Assembly (NCBI GenBank): GCA_029821235.1
Contig: JALGTT010000167.1
Location: 1 to 6,634 of the forward strand
Direction of reading: 5' to 3'
Source of the DNA: Candidatus Hebobacteria bacterium
GTDB lineage: Bacteria > Armatimonadota > Hebobacteria > Hebobacterales > Hebobacteraceae
Length of the DNA: 6,634 nt
Positions 1 through 5,623 of this stretch are shown here, one piece after another. Each line of letters starts with the position of its first letter. The stretch's first letter is position 1. The notes under the pieces were generated by a model, which was given only the letters and a program-made list of their open reading frames with translations, made no database searches and was not told where the DNA came from. A program made the position numbers and the translations under genes.

Positions 1-1
1 G

Positions 2-1149
2 GTCGCGGAGACGGACAGTTGGGGGGACAACATCTCCGGCGCGGGCATCAATCCCGCGGACCCGGACAACGTGATCCTCACCGGCTGGATGACCTGCAAC
101 GTCACCGAGGACGGGGGCAAGTCGTGGCGGGCCTGCCACACCCGGCCGGCCCCCGGCCAGGGCGAACCCGGCCCCGGCGCCCGCTGGGTGAACAATGGAC
201 TGGTGGTCACCACGGTCTGGCACTACTACATAGACCCCTTCCAGCCCAATCGTCACTACATCGCCTACACCGACATCTGCTACGCGCGCTCGGAGGACGC
301 GGGGAAGACCTGGTACTGGCCGCGGCAGGACGTCTTCACCAACACCATCTACGAGATCGCCTTCGACCCGGAGGCGCCGGGGAAGATGTGGGCCGCTCTC
401 GCGAGCCTGCACGACATCCCCAACATGAACGTCATCTCCGGCCGGCACTATTGGAAACGGGCGAGAGGGACGGTGGGCGTGAGCGAGGACTTCGGGGTCA
501 CCTGGCGGGAGACCTCCGAGGGACTTCCCGGAAAGCCGGTCACCTCCATCGTGCTCGATCCCAACAGCCCCAAGGAAGCGCGCACCCTCTATGCCTCGTG
601 TTTCGAGGCGGGGGTGTACAAGTCCACCGACGGCGGAAAGACCTGGGTGGACAAGTCGCGGGGCCTGGGCGGAGAGGCGGGAAACCTGCGCGTTTGCCGC
701 CTCATCCTCCACCCGGACGGCACCCTCTTCGTGCTCATCACCGCCCCCACCATGGGCGAGCAGGAGGGCACCTACGGGGCCGGGCTCTACCGCTCCCGGG
801 ACGGCGGAGAACACTGGGAGTGCATCACTGATTCCCATCCCCTGCACTGGCCGAAGGACTTCGACGTGGACCCGCGGGACAGCGATGTCATCGCATCGCC
901 CGCAAGGGCCCGGAGACCTTCGGGGCCACCGTTCACCCGAAGAAGCCCGACTGGGTCTACATGTGCCTCACCGAGGGCGCGCCCGAGGCCGGGCTCTGGT
1001 TGAGCAAGGACGGGGGAGAGACCTGGGAGCCCTTCGAGGAGGTGCCCTTCCGCAATATTCAGCGCGTTTCCTTCGACCCGAACGACGACTCCATCATCTA
1101 CCTCTGCACCTTCGGCGGGAGCGTCTGGAGGGGCCCTGCCGAACCGTAG
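2..1149 (+). CDS. Asp-box (BNR) beta-propeller protein, sialidase/sortilin-like; 5' partial and frameshifted
   Basis: The reading frame is open to the left edge, so the N-terminus lies outside the window. Six Asp boxes (S/T-x-D-x-G-x-T/S-W type) are visible: TEDGGKSW at 104-127, SEDAGKTW at 290-313, SEDFGVTW at 482-505, STDGGKTW at 623-646, SRDGGEHW at 794-817 and SKDGGETW at 1003-1026. Several are followed by hydrophobic-Asp-Pro strands such as IAFDP, IVLDP and VSFDP. This spacing is typical of the sialidase/VPS10 beta-propeller superfamily, whose members are usually exported and bind or cleave glycans, or act as structural scaffolds. The first five boxes are in frame 2 and the last is in frame 1, with the stop TAG at 1147-1149. 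One base appears to be missing near 894; restoring it gives about 382 residues. No catalytic residues of a true sialidase can be assigned, so 'glycosyl hydrolase' is not asserted. Confidence 0.85.
890..900 (+). other. Apparent single-base deletion (frameshift) in the beta-propeller gene
   Basis: Upstream, frame 2 reads DVDPRDSDVIA. Downstream, frame 1 reads IARKGPETFGATVHPKKPD and runs into the sixth Asp box. Inserting one base within the GCA codon at 893-895 joins the two frames seamlessly. Without it, frame 2 runs into an Arg/Pro/Ser-rich tail and stops at 1001-1003. No slippery heptamer or homopolymer is present, so programmed frameshifting is unlikely. Confidence 0.75.
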
Positions 1150-1157
1150 CTTGCCGT

Positions 1158-1215
1158 CTTGTAGGGCGGGCGTTCCTACGCCCGCCGGCCGTGGCGCAGA
1201 TTTGCAATCTGCGGC
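1158..1215. repeat. Palindromic repeat locus 1 (GGCGGGC hairpin plus CGCAGATT hairpin)
   Basis: Eight bases after the beta-propeller stop, the 14-mer CTTGTAGGGCGGGC (1158-1171) opens a hairpin with arms GGCGGGCGT (1165-1173) and ACGCCCGCC (1178-1186) around a TCCT loop. A second hairpin follows at once, with arms CGCAGATT (1195-1202) and AATCTGCG (1206-1213) and a three-base loop. The 14-mer occurs again at 5481-5494, and the hairpin-after-hairpin layout is echoed at 5552-5596, so this is a dispersed REP-like element. It could act as a transcription terminator or mRNA stabiliser for the upstream gene, but it has no T tract. Confidence 0.75.
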
Positions 1216-1257
1216 CGTTCTGCATGTGGCAGGCTGCCCCGCCGGCCCTCTGTGGGA

Positions 1258-1273
1258 GCCCGGTCCTCCGGGC
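1258..1273. repeat. Short palindrome
   Basis: Perfect 6-bp arms GCCCGG (1258-1263) and CCGGGC (1268-1273) surround a TCCT loop, the same loop as in the first hairpin of locus 1. It is probably another unit of the repeat cluster. No second copy is seen in this window. Confidence 0.4.
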
Positions 1274-1312
1274 GATGCCCGTCCCGTCTCCTCGTCCCAG
1301 CGGCCACTTTCC

Positions 1313-1335
1313 CGCGGAGTTCCCTGGACTCCGCG
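1313..1335. repeat. Inverted repeat, 8-bp arms
   Basis: Perfect arms CGCGGAGT (1313-1320) and ACTCCGCG (1328-1335) flank a 7-base loop. Just beyond, the self-complementary 9-mer CCGCGCGGC occurs twice as a direct repeat (1331-1339 and 1351-1359). It lies in the 5' leader region of the FHA-kinase gene. The function is unknown, and in DNA this GC-rich some palindromy is expected by chance. Confidence 0.4.
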
Positions 1336-1453
1336 CGGCCCGATGCCGCGCCGCGCGGCAGGACGCGCCGGGAGTGGAGCAGAACAAGATCTCGGGCCGC
1401 CCAACCCGGGGACTGCCCAGGCGTGCGCCGGTGGGGCTGCTGCCGGCTCGGCG

Positions 1454-1460
1454 AGGAGGG
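1454..1460 (+). promoter_or_regulatory. Ribosome binding site deciding the FHA-kinase start
   Basis: AGGAGGG lies 8 bases before the ATG at 1469. This is a near-ideal Shine-Dalgarno sequence and spacing, and the protein that follows opens directly into an FHA-domain beta-strand. It therefore decides the start against the 318 bases of upstream open frame. Confidence 0.75.
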
Positions 1461-1468
1461 CGGGAGAG

Positions 1469-3002
1469 ATGCTGAGAGTCAGCGTTGTCGAAGGGCGGGA
1501 CAAGGGCCGGATGGTGGTGTGCACCGAGGGGGTGCTGCGGCTGGGCTCGGCCGCCGGCAATGACCTGATGCTGACCGATCCATTCGTCTCCGGCCGCCAC
1601 GGAGAACTGGCCCTGGTGGGGACCCGCTGGATCTACCGCGATCTGGGCAGCACCAACGGGTCGGCGATCGAGAGGGCGGGAGAGCGGGAGGCGGTGCCCC
1701 CCGGCGAGGCCGGGAAGGAGATCGCCGACGGGGACGTGTTGCGGGTGGGGCAGTCTGCGCTTCAACTCCAGCTTCTGGACGTCCCGCCGGTCGAGGTCCC
1801 CGACACCCAGGTGCTCGCCTCCCGCAGCCGCGGGGACATCGGCGCGTCGATGGCACAGGCACAGCGCATGTCCGGCCTTTCCGTGGGCGTGCAGCCGGCA
1901 GGTGAGATAGGCGTCGCCTTCGACCCCGAGGCGATGCTGGACGCCATCCTGGAGGCGGCGCTCAACGCCTTCCCGGCCGGCACTCACGCCATCATCCTCC
2001 TTGCCGACAGGAAGACCCTCCAGCCCAAGCGCCAGATCGCGCGCGTCAGGGGGCAGGTGGGGCGCTGCCAGGAAGAGTTGCCCATCAGCATGTCCATCGC
2101 CAGGCGGGTGCTGGAGGAGGGCCATTCCCTGCTCTTCCAGGATGTGCCCAAGGAGTTCAAGGACTCCGAGAGCGTGGTGGCGGCCGCCATCACCTCCAGC
2201 ATCTGCGCCCCTCTGTGGACGGGGGAGGAGACGGTCGGGCTCATCCAGGTGGAGGCGCGCGGGCGGCGGGGGCGGTTCACCGAGGGCGACCTCGAACAGC
2301 TTGCGGTATTCGCCGGCCGCGCCGCGCTCGCCATCGTGGGCAGCGAACTGGCCGATGCGGAGCGCAAGAACCAACTCATCCGCGACCTCTCGGACATGGT
2401 CGCCCATGACCTCAAGGGGCCGCTCACCACCGTCATGGGATTCCTCGAACTGCTCGCCGAAGAGCCCCTCGAGGGGCGCGCGAAACAGTATGTGGAACGC
2501 TCCCTCGGCGCGGCCAGATGGCTCTCGGTGTTGGTGGCCGGCATCCTCGACGTCGCCCGGCTGGAGGGGGCCGAGGTGAAGTTGGCGCGGGAGCCGCTCG
2601 ACCTGGCGGAGGAGATTCCCGCCGCCCTCGACCTGATCAACTACCAGGTCAGCGACAAGGGCATTCAGGTGGTGATCGAACCTGGCCAGCAATGCGGTGG
2701 AATTGGCGCCCTCCGGCACCAGCCTGACGGTGTCGGCGGAGGCCGATCCCGAGGGCGAGTCCGTGATCGTGAGCGTCCAGGACGAGGGCCCGGGCATCCC
2801 CAAGGAGTTCCAGGAGCGCATCTTCGACAAGTTCTTCCAGGCCAGCACGCGGGAGCGGACACACACCAAGGTGAGCGTGGGGCTGGGGCTGTCGTTCTGC
2901 CGGGAGGCGCACGGCGGGAGGATCTGGGTGGAAAGCGAGCCGGGCAAGGGATCCCGGTTCCGCTTCTCGCTGCCGGTGGCCGCGCCCAAGGCGGCCGGGT
3001 GA
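1469..3002 (+). CDS. FHA-GAF-histidine kinase (sensor kinase), frame disrupted before the N box
   Basis: From ATG 1469 frame 2 encodes three domains. An FHA domain (about residues 1-105) carries RLGS, SGRH and DLGSTNG, the phosphothreonine-binding signature. A GAF domain follows (about 150-290). A HisKA dimerisation domain has the H box MVAHDLKGPLT, with His313 as predicted phosphoacceptor. Frame 2 stays coherent to VVIE (residue 404). The ATPase domain then continues in frame 0: N box NLASNAVEL from 2679, G1 box DEGPGIP, F box IFDKFFQ, G2 box VGLGLSF, and stop TGA at 3000-3002. No membrane segment is visible, so it is probably cytoplasmic. It would autophosphorylate and pass phosphate to a response regulator, none of which is in the window. 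The FHA domain suggests input from Ser/Thr phosphorylation, and a Ser/Thr kinase gene faces it 15 bp away. Read as is, frame 2 ends at 3007 with a nonsense tail and no ATPase domain. Confidence 0.85.
2675..2682 (+). other. Apparent internal deletion with frameshift in the histidine kinase
   Basis: Frame 2 reads DKGIQVVIE up to 2680, and frame 0 reads NLASNAVELAPSGT from 2679. Histidine kinases usually have about 25 residues between the KGI-type motif and the N-box Asn, but only about five are present. The H-to-N distance is about 92 residues, against roughly 105-120 in the family. The missing length must be 2 modulo 3; about 62 bases fits best. The segment lost would include the helix residues leading into the N box. 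Confidence 0.7.
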
Positions 3003-3017
3003 GGTGACCGGAGGCCG

Positions 3018-4202
3018 CTACCGCCTGAACCAGCCCTTCTTCTTCCGCGGCTGGTAACCCCGGAGCGCGTCCTCGACCGTCTTCTGCACTTTCTTCTCGT
3101 GCCTCCGGCTGGCCATCACCGGATTGGGGGTTCCGCACCGCCAGCACACCGCGTCGGTCTCGGAGAGCTTCTCCTTGCACTTGGAGCAGAGGAGTCCCTT
3201 CGGAGCATCCCCCATCGCCCTCTTCACATCCTCGGGCGACACCAGCCCGGAACCCATCGGCGTGGAAGGAGCGGCCGAGGCCGGGGCCGCCCCGGCCGGC
3301 TGCCCCGGGAGGGTGGCCGTCTGGCCGAGCACCATGGTGCCCCCGGAGGCGGGCGCCGCTCCCGGGGCGCCCAGGCCGGCGAGCAGTTCCCCGATGCTCT
3401 GGAAGCGATAGGTGGGGTCTTTGCGGAGGCAGCGGCCGATGATCCGGGTGAGGCTGGTGGGCAGCAGGCTCATGTCCGGGTCCTTGCCGAGCACCTCCGC
3501 GATGATCGCGCCCGGCGCGTCTCCCTGGAAGGCGCGGCGGCCGGTGACCACCTCATAGAAGGTCGCGCCCAGGGAGAAGATATCGGAGCGCGCGTCCAGT
3601 TTCTCCCCCCTCGCCTGCTCCGGCGACATATAGGGGAAAGTGCCCAGCGCGGTGCCCGTCTGGGTGACGCCGGTCTCGTGGACGATGGAGGCCAGCCCGA
3701 AGTCCATCAACTTCGCGCCTCCATCTTCCAGGACCATGATGTTGTCCGGCTTGATGTCCCGGTGGATGATGCCCTGATCGTGGGCATAGGCCAGCCCCTC
3801 GCACACCTGCCGCATGATCTCCAGCGCGCGGATGGGGGGCACCGGCCCGTCGTCGGAGACTATCTGGCGGAGCGTCTTGCCCTTGAGGAACTCGAGCACG
3901 ATGAAGAAGGTATCCCCATCGGCCCCGATGTCGAGCACCTGGCAGATGGAGGGGTGGGACAACGAGCGGGCCGCCCGCGCCTCCCTCTGGAACCGCTCCA
4001 CGGTCTCCCAGCGGGCCCGCGGGTCCAGCCCCTCGGGGAAGATCACGGTCTTCAGCGCCACCTCGTCGCCGCTGGGGGAGGTGGCCAGAAACACCTTTCC
4101 CATGCCTCCCCGCCCAAGTTCGCGGACCAGACGATAGTCTCCAATCACGCCCGCGCTCACACCGCTGTCGTCGTGGCGCTCAGAACCGCCGCTTGTAGTC
4201 AT
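3018..4202 (-). CDS. Eukaryotic-like Ser/Thr protein kinase with C-terminal zinc-ribbon-like motif
   Basis: From ATG 4202 the product is 394 residues. The kinase domain (about residues 20-278) is complete: glycine loop GRGGMGKV (30-37), lysine in VALK (K51), catalytic HRDIKPDN (147-154), DFG (168-170), Thr-rich activation loop, YMSPEQ, and SDIFSLG. It should phosphorylate Ser/Thr of cytoplasmic partners. A Pro/Ala-rich linker (about 278-335) leads to CSKC-x10-CWRC (Cys339, 342, 353, 356), a zinc-ribbon-like knuckle, and a basic end, RKKKGWFRR. No transmembrane helix, PASTA or TPR repeats are visible, unlike many bacterial kinases of this class. ATG 4202 has a weak AGG seven bases upstream and may be translationally coupled to the small ORF. 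An in-frame ATG at 4268 or TTG at 4349 would add 22 or 49 residues. The TTG is unlikely because the strong Shine-Dalgarno lies downstream of it. The gene converges on the FHA histidine kinase with a 15-bp gap. Confidence 0.93.
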   Translation of the reverse strand: MTTSGGSERHDDSGVSAGVIGDYRLVRELGRGGMGKVFLATSPSGDEVALKTVIFPEGLDPRARWETVERFQREARAARSLSHPSICQVLDIGADGDTFFIVLEFLKGKTLRQIVSDDGPVPPIRALEIMRQVCEGLAYAHDQGIIHRDIKPDNIMVLEDGGAKLMDFGLASIVHETGVTQTGTALGTFPYMSPEQARGEKLDARSDIFSLGATFYEVVTGRRAFQGDAPGAIIAEVLGKDPDMSLLPTSLTRIIGRCLRKDPTYRFQSIGELLAGLGAPGAAPASGGTMVLGQTATLPGQPAGAAPASAAPSTPMGSGLVSPEDVKRAMGDAPKGLLCSKCKEKLSETDAVCWRCGTPNPVMASRRHEKKVQKTVEDALRGYQPRKKKGWFRR

Positions 4203-4323
4203 AGTTATGCCTGTGCGCGCGGATTGCAGCAAGTCGCGCCTCCATTCGATGTCCTGGTTGTCTTCCATGCGCTCGACCGGAGCATGGACAACACTGCGGA
4301 AACGACCATTTGTGATGTTCCAT
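4180..4323 (-). CDS. Possible small ORF, 47 aa, overlapping the Ser/Thr kinase start
   Basis: On the minus strand, ATG at 4323 is preceded by AAAAGGAGG (4332-4340) with 8 bases between, the strongest Shine-Dalgarno in this intergenic area. The frame runs 47 codons to TGA at 4182-4180, overlapping the kinase start (ATG 4202) by 23 bases. The peptide begins MEHHKWSFPQ, has a CCPC cluster near residue 11, is rich in His/Arg, and ends HNYDYKRRF. I do not recognise it. Its third-position G/C is only about half, lower than its neighbours, which argues against long-term coding. It may be a leader peptide that couples translation to the kinase. Alternatively, the Shine-Dalgarno could be fortuitous, with the kinase starting at 4268. 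Confidence 0.35.
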   Translation of the reverse strand: MEHHKWSFPQCCPCSGRAHGRQPGHRMEARLAAIRAHRHNYDYKRRF

Positions 4324-4331
4324 ATCGGCCG

Positions 4332-4340
4332 CCTCCTTTT
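4332..4340 (-). promoter_or_regulatory. Strong Shine-Dalgarno sequence upstream of the small ORF
   Basis: The minus strand reads AAAAGGAGG, 8 bases before ATG 4323. It lies inside the longest possible N-terminal extension of the Ser/Thr kinase, after its TTG codon. It therefore argues that the TTG at 4349 is not the kinase start and that ribosomes load for the small ORF instead. Confidence 0.5.
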
Positions 4341-4398
4341 CGAGATCAACGTCGGGGAGGTGGACGGCTTGCCTAAAGCCTTGCTTCGCCGGTCCTGC

Positions 4399-5313
4399 CT
4401 ACCGCCCGCGGAGACTTCGCTGATAGGCCTGGGGGGACACCCCGGCCACCCGCGTGAAAGCGCGGGTGAAGTGCGCGGGGTCCGCGTATCCCAGCGACTC
4501 CGCCACCCGCTGCACGGAGGCCTCCGGCTGCTCCAGCAACTGCTTCGCCGCGGCCATGCGGATCTGGAGCAGATGGTCGGACAGAGAATGCCCCAGATGC
4601 CGGGAGATCAACCGGCTGAGGTGGCTGGGGCTGTAGCCCACCTTGTCCGCCAACTCGGCCAGCGTGAACCGGCGAAAGTAGTTCGTCTCACAGTACTCGA
4701 GCACGGCGCGCACCACCTGCCAGCCATGGGAGTCCCCGCGCACCGCGGGCGCCTCTCTCGCCTGGGTGGCGGCCGAGGTCTCCCGCTCCAGCCGCCGGAC
4801 CGCGATGGACACCAGGTAGTGCAGCAGCCCCTTCACCGACTCCCTCCACCCCCATTCCCGGGCCGCCAACTCGGCCGAGATGGCGGCCGCGATGCCCTCC
4901 AGGTCGCTGCGCCCGCTGAACTCCAGGGGACTCAAGTATCGGAACGGCCGGCGGGTGGAGAAAGCGGTCTGGCTGAGCAGCACCCGGTTACCCTTCACAT
5001 GGCACCAGAACACTTCGTAACTGCGCGGGGGAATGGTGTGCATCTCCGCGTGCTTGACGCCCTTGTCTATCAGCATCAGATCGCCGGGGCCCACCTCCAC
5101 CGACCGGTCGGGGAGGGCGAAATGAGCCCGGCCGCGCACCGTCTGAACGAGCTCGTAGTGAGATGCGGTGTGGAGATAGGAGCAGCGCAGGCCGTCTTGA
5201 CGGCAGTCCGGCTCCCCGCCCTGGCGCGCCTGAATGATGCGCTCAGGATCGATCTCCCTCGCCAAGCGCGTCAGGCGGGACTTGTACAGTTGTACGATCC
5301 GCCTGGGTGCCAC
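4399..5313 (-). CDS. AraC family transcriptional regulator with N-terminal cupin domain
   Basis: From GTG 5313 the product is 304 residues, the usual size for the family. An N-terminal cupin-like sensor domain (about residues 40-130) includes HYELVQTVRG, VEVGPGDLMLI and KHAEMH, which in AraC proteins forms an effector-binding barrel. The C-terminal DNA-binding domain (about 200-300) has two helix-turn-helix units. The first is LAELADKVGYSPSHLSRLI. The second is the AraC signature region VAESLGYADPAHFTRAF followed by GVSPQAYQ. The ligand and target genes cannot be read from the sequence; sugar-responsive control is common in the family. The open frame extends 55 codons upstream, but that part is Arg-rich, contains a palindromic repeat and has no domain, so I place the start at GTG 5313, preceded by a G-rich GGTGGGG. 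TTG 5331 is an alternative. The Ser/Thr kinase and small ORF follow in the same direction after 75 bp, so co-transcription is possible. Confidence 0.92.
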   Translation of the reverse strand: MAPRRIVQLYKSRLTRLAREIDPERIIQARQGGEPDCRQDGLRCSYLHTASHYELVQTVRGRAHFALPDRSVEVGPGDLMLIDKGVKHAEMHTIPPRSYEVFWCHVKGNRVLLSQTAFSTRRPFRYLSPLEFSGRSDLEGIAAAISAELAAREWGWRESVKGLLHYLVSIAVRRLERETSAATQAREAPAVRGDSHGWQVVRAVLEYCETNYFRRFTLAELADKVGYSPSHLSRLISRHLGHSLSDHLLQIRMAAAKQLLEQPEASVQRVAESLGYADPAHFTRAFTRVAGVSPQAYQRSLRGR

Positions 5314-5333
5314 CGCACTCGCCCCACCCAATG

Positions 5334-5363
5334 ATAGTACGGCAGGACATCTCGCGCAACCAA
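5334..5363 (-). promoter_or_regulatory. Weak candidate sigma-70-type promoter for the AraC gene
   Basis: On the minus strand, TTGGTT (5358-5363) and TACTAT (5334-5339) are separated by 18 bases, resembling -35 and -10 elements in an otherwise very GC-rich stretch. Transcription would begin about 14 bases before GTG 5313, giving a very short leader. The match is partial and the organism's consensus is unknown. Confidence 0.22.
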
Positions 5364-5407
5364 AGAGAGCGAAAAGGTGCCTGAGGCCCTGCGCGCGCTG
5401 TTGCTTG

Positions 5408-5441
5408 TCCGCCGTAGTCCGCCGCAGGCGACGAAGGCGGA
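5408..5441. repeat. Imperfect hairpin repeat with TCCGCC/GGCGGA arms
   Basis: Outer arms TCCGCC (5408-5413) and GGCGGA (5436-5441) enclose an inner imperfect pairing, GTCCGCC with GGCGAC, with a bulge and a short loop. It is followed directly by TAGGGCGGG, a degenerate form of the shared repeat core. It falls in the upstream extension of the AraC reading frame and supports excluding that extension from the protein. Confidence 0.5.
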
Positions 5442-5480
5442 TAGGGCGGGTATGTCTCCGCCGGCCGCCTCCGCCCATGG

Positions 5481-5596
5481 CTTGTAGGGCGGGCTGCCTG
5501 CCATACGTAGCCTTGGCGAAGTATGGTGCCTACGCCCGCCGCCTGCTGTAGGGCGGGCACACCTTTGCCCGCCGGCACAGGCTGGAAGCCTGTGCC
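5481..5596. repeat. Palindromic repeat locus 2: three consecutive hairpins
   Basis: Unit A (5488-5540) has outer arms GGCGGGC and GCCCGCC and inner arms CCATAC (5501-5506) and GTATGG (5521-5526). Unit B (5552-5573) has arms GGCGGGCA and TGCCCGCC. Unit C (5574-5596) has perfect 10-bp arms GGCACAGGCT and AGCCTGTGCC around a GGA loop. The 14-mer CTTGTAGGGCGGGC at 5481-5494 is identical to that at 1158-1171, and TGTAGGGCGGGC recurs at 5547-5558. The cluster ends 27 bp past the stop of the minus-strand gene at 5624, so it may act in that gene's 3' region. There is no long T tract. Confidence 0.8.
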
Positions 5597-5623
5597 ACTC
5601 TCTTGATGTCCGCCTCCCCCGCC

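Larger units (their letters stand above)
1150..1468. other. Intergenic region with palindromic repeats
   Basis: This 319-bp stretch lies between the beta-propeller stop and the FHA-kinase ATG. It has at least four hairpin-forming palindromes (around 1165-1186, 1195-1213, 1258-1273 and 1313-1335) and a ribosome binding site at its end. It can be translated in the FHA-kinase frame, but the product is Gly/Pro/Arg/Ala-rich with no recognisable domain, as expected of a GC-rich spacer. I see no convincing promoter. Confidence 0.65.
5314..5623. other. Intergenic region with palindromic repeat cluster
   Basis: This 310-bp stretch lies between the AraC start and the stop of the next co-directional gene. 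About 120 bp next to AraC include a weak promoter candidate and one imperfect hairpin. The rest is filled by REP-like hairpins up to 27 bp from the neighbouring stop codon. I see no supported gene or RNA in it. Confidence 0.6.

Noticed and set aside
890..900. Programmed ribosomal frameshift in the beta-propeller gene
   Set aside because: There is no slippery heptamer, homopolymer, downstream pseudoknot signal or internal Shine-Dalgarno stimulator at the junction.
1151..1468. Open frame continuous with the FHA kinase upstream of ATG 1469
   Set aside because: It spans the palindrome cluster, encodes low-complexity Gly/Pro/Arg/Ala sequence without a domain, and the good Shine-Dalgarno at 1454-1460 fits ATG 1469.
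1094..2989. 631-codon open frame on the minus strand
   Set aside because: It is antisense to the FHA histidine kinase, is His/Gly/Pro/Arg-rich, and has no motif. It is a typical shadow frame in GC-rich DNA.
2992..3017. Possible bidirectional terminator between the convergent genes (arms CGGCC and GGCCG)
   Set aside because: The stem is short and imperfect, overlaps the end of the histidine-kinase gene and has no T tract on either side.
3099..4376. 425-codon open frame on the plus strand opposite the Ser/Thr kinase
   Set aside because: The minus strand here encodes every conserved kinase motif; the plus frame shows none and is a GC-rich shadow.
4366..4380. Small hairpin GGCTT/AAGCC downstream of AraC
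   Set aside because: It has only 5-bp arms and no T tract, and lies just before co-directional genes; not enough to call a terminator.
4207..5334. 375-codon open frame on the plus strand opposite AraC
   Set aside because: It is antisense to a gene with a clear cupin and AraC signature, and its composition is Leu/Arg/Gly/His-rich without a domain.
5408..5596. CRISPR array or clustered attachment sites
   Set aside because: Units are palindromes of differing length and sequence without regular spacers, and no cas or integrase gene is present.
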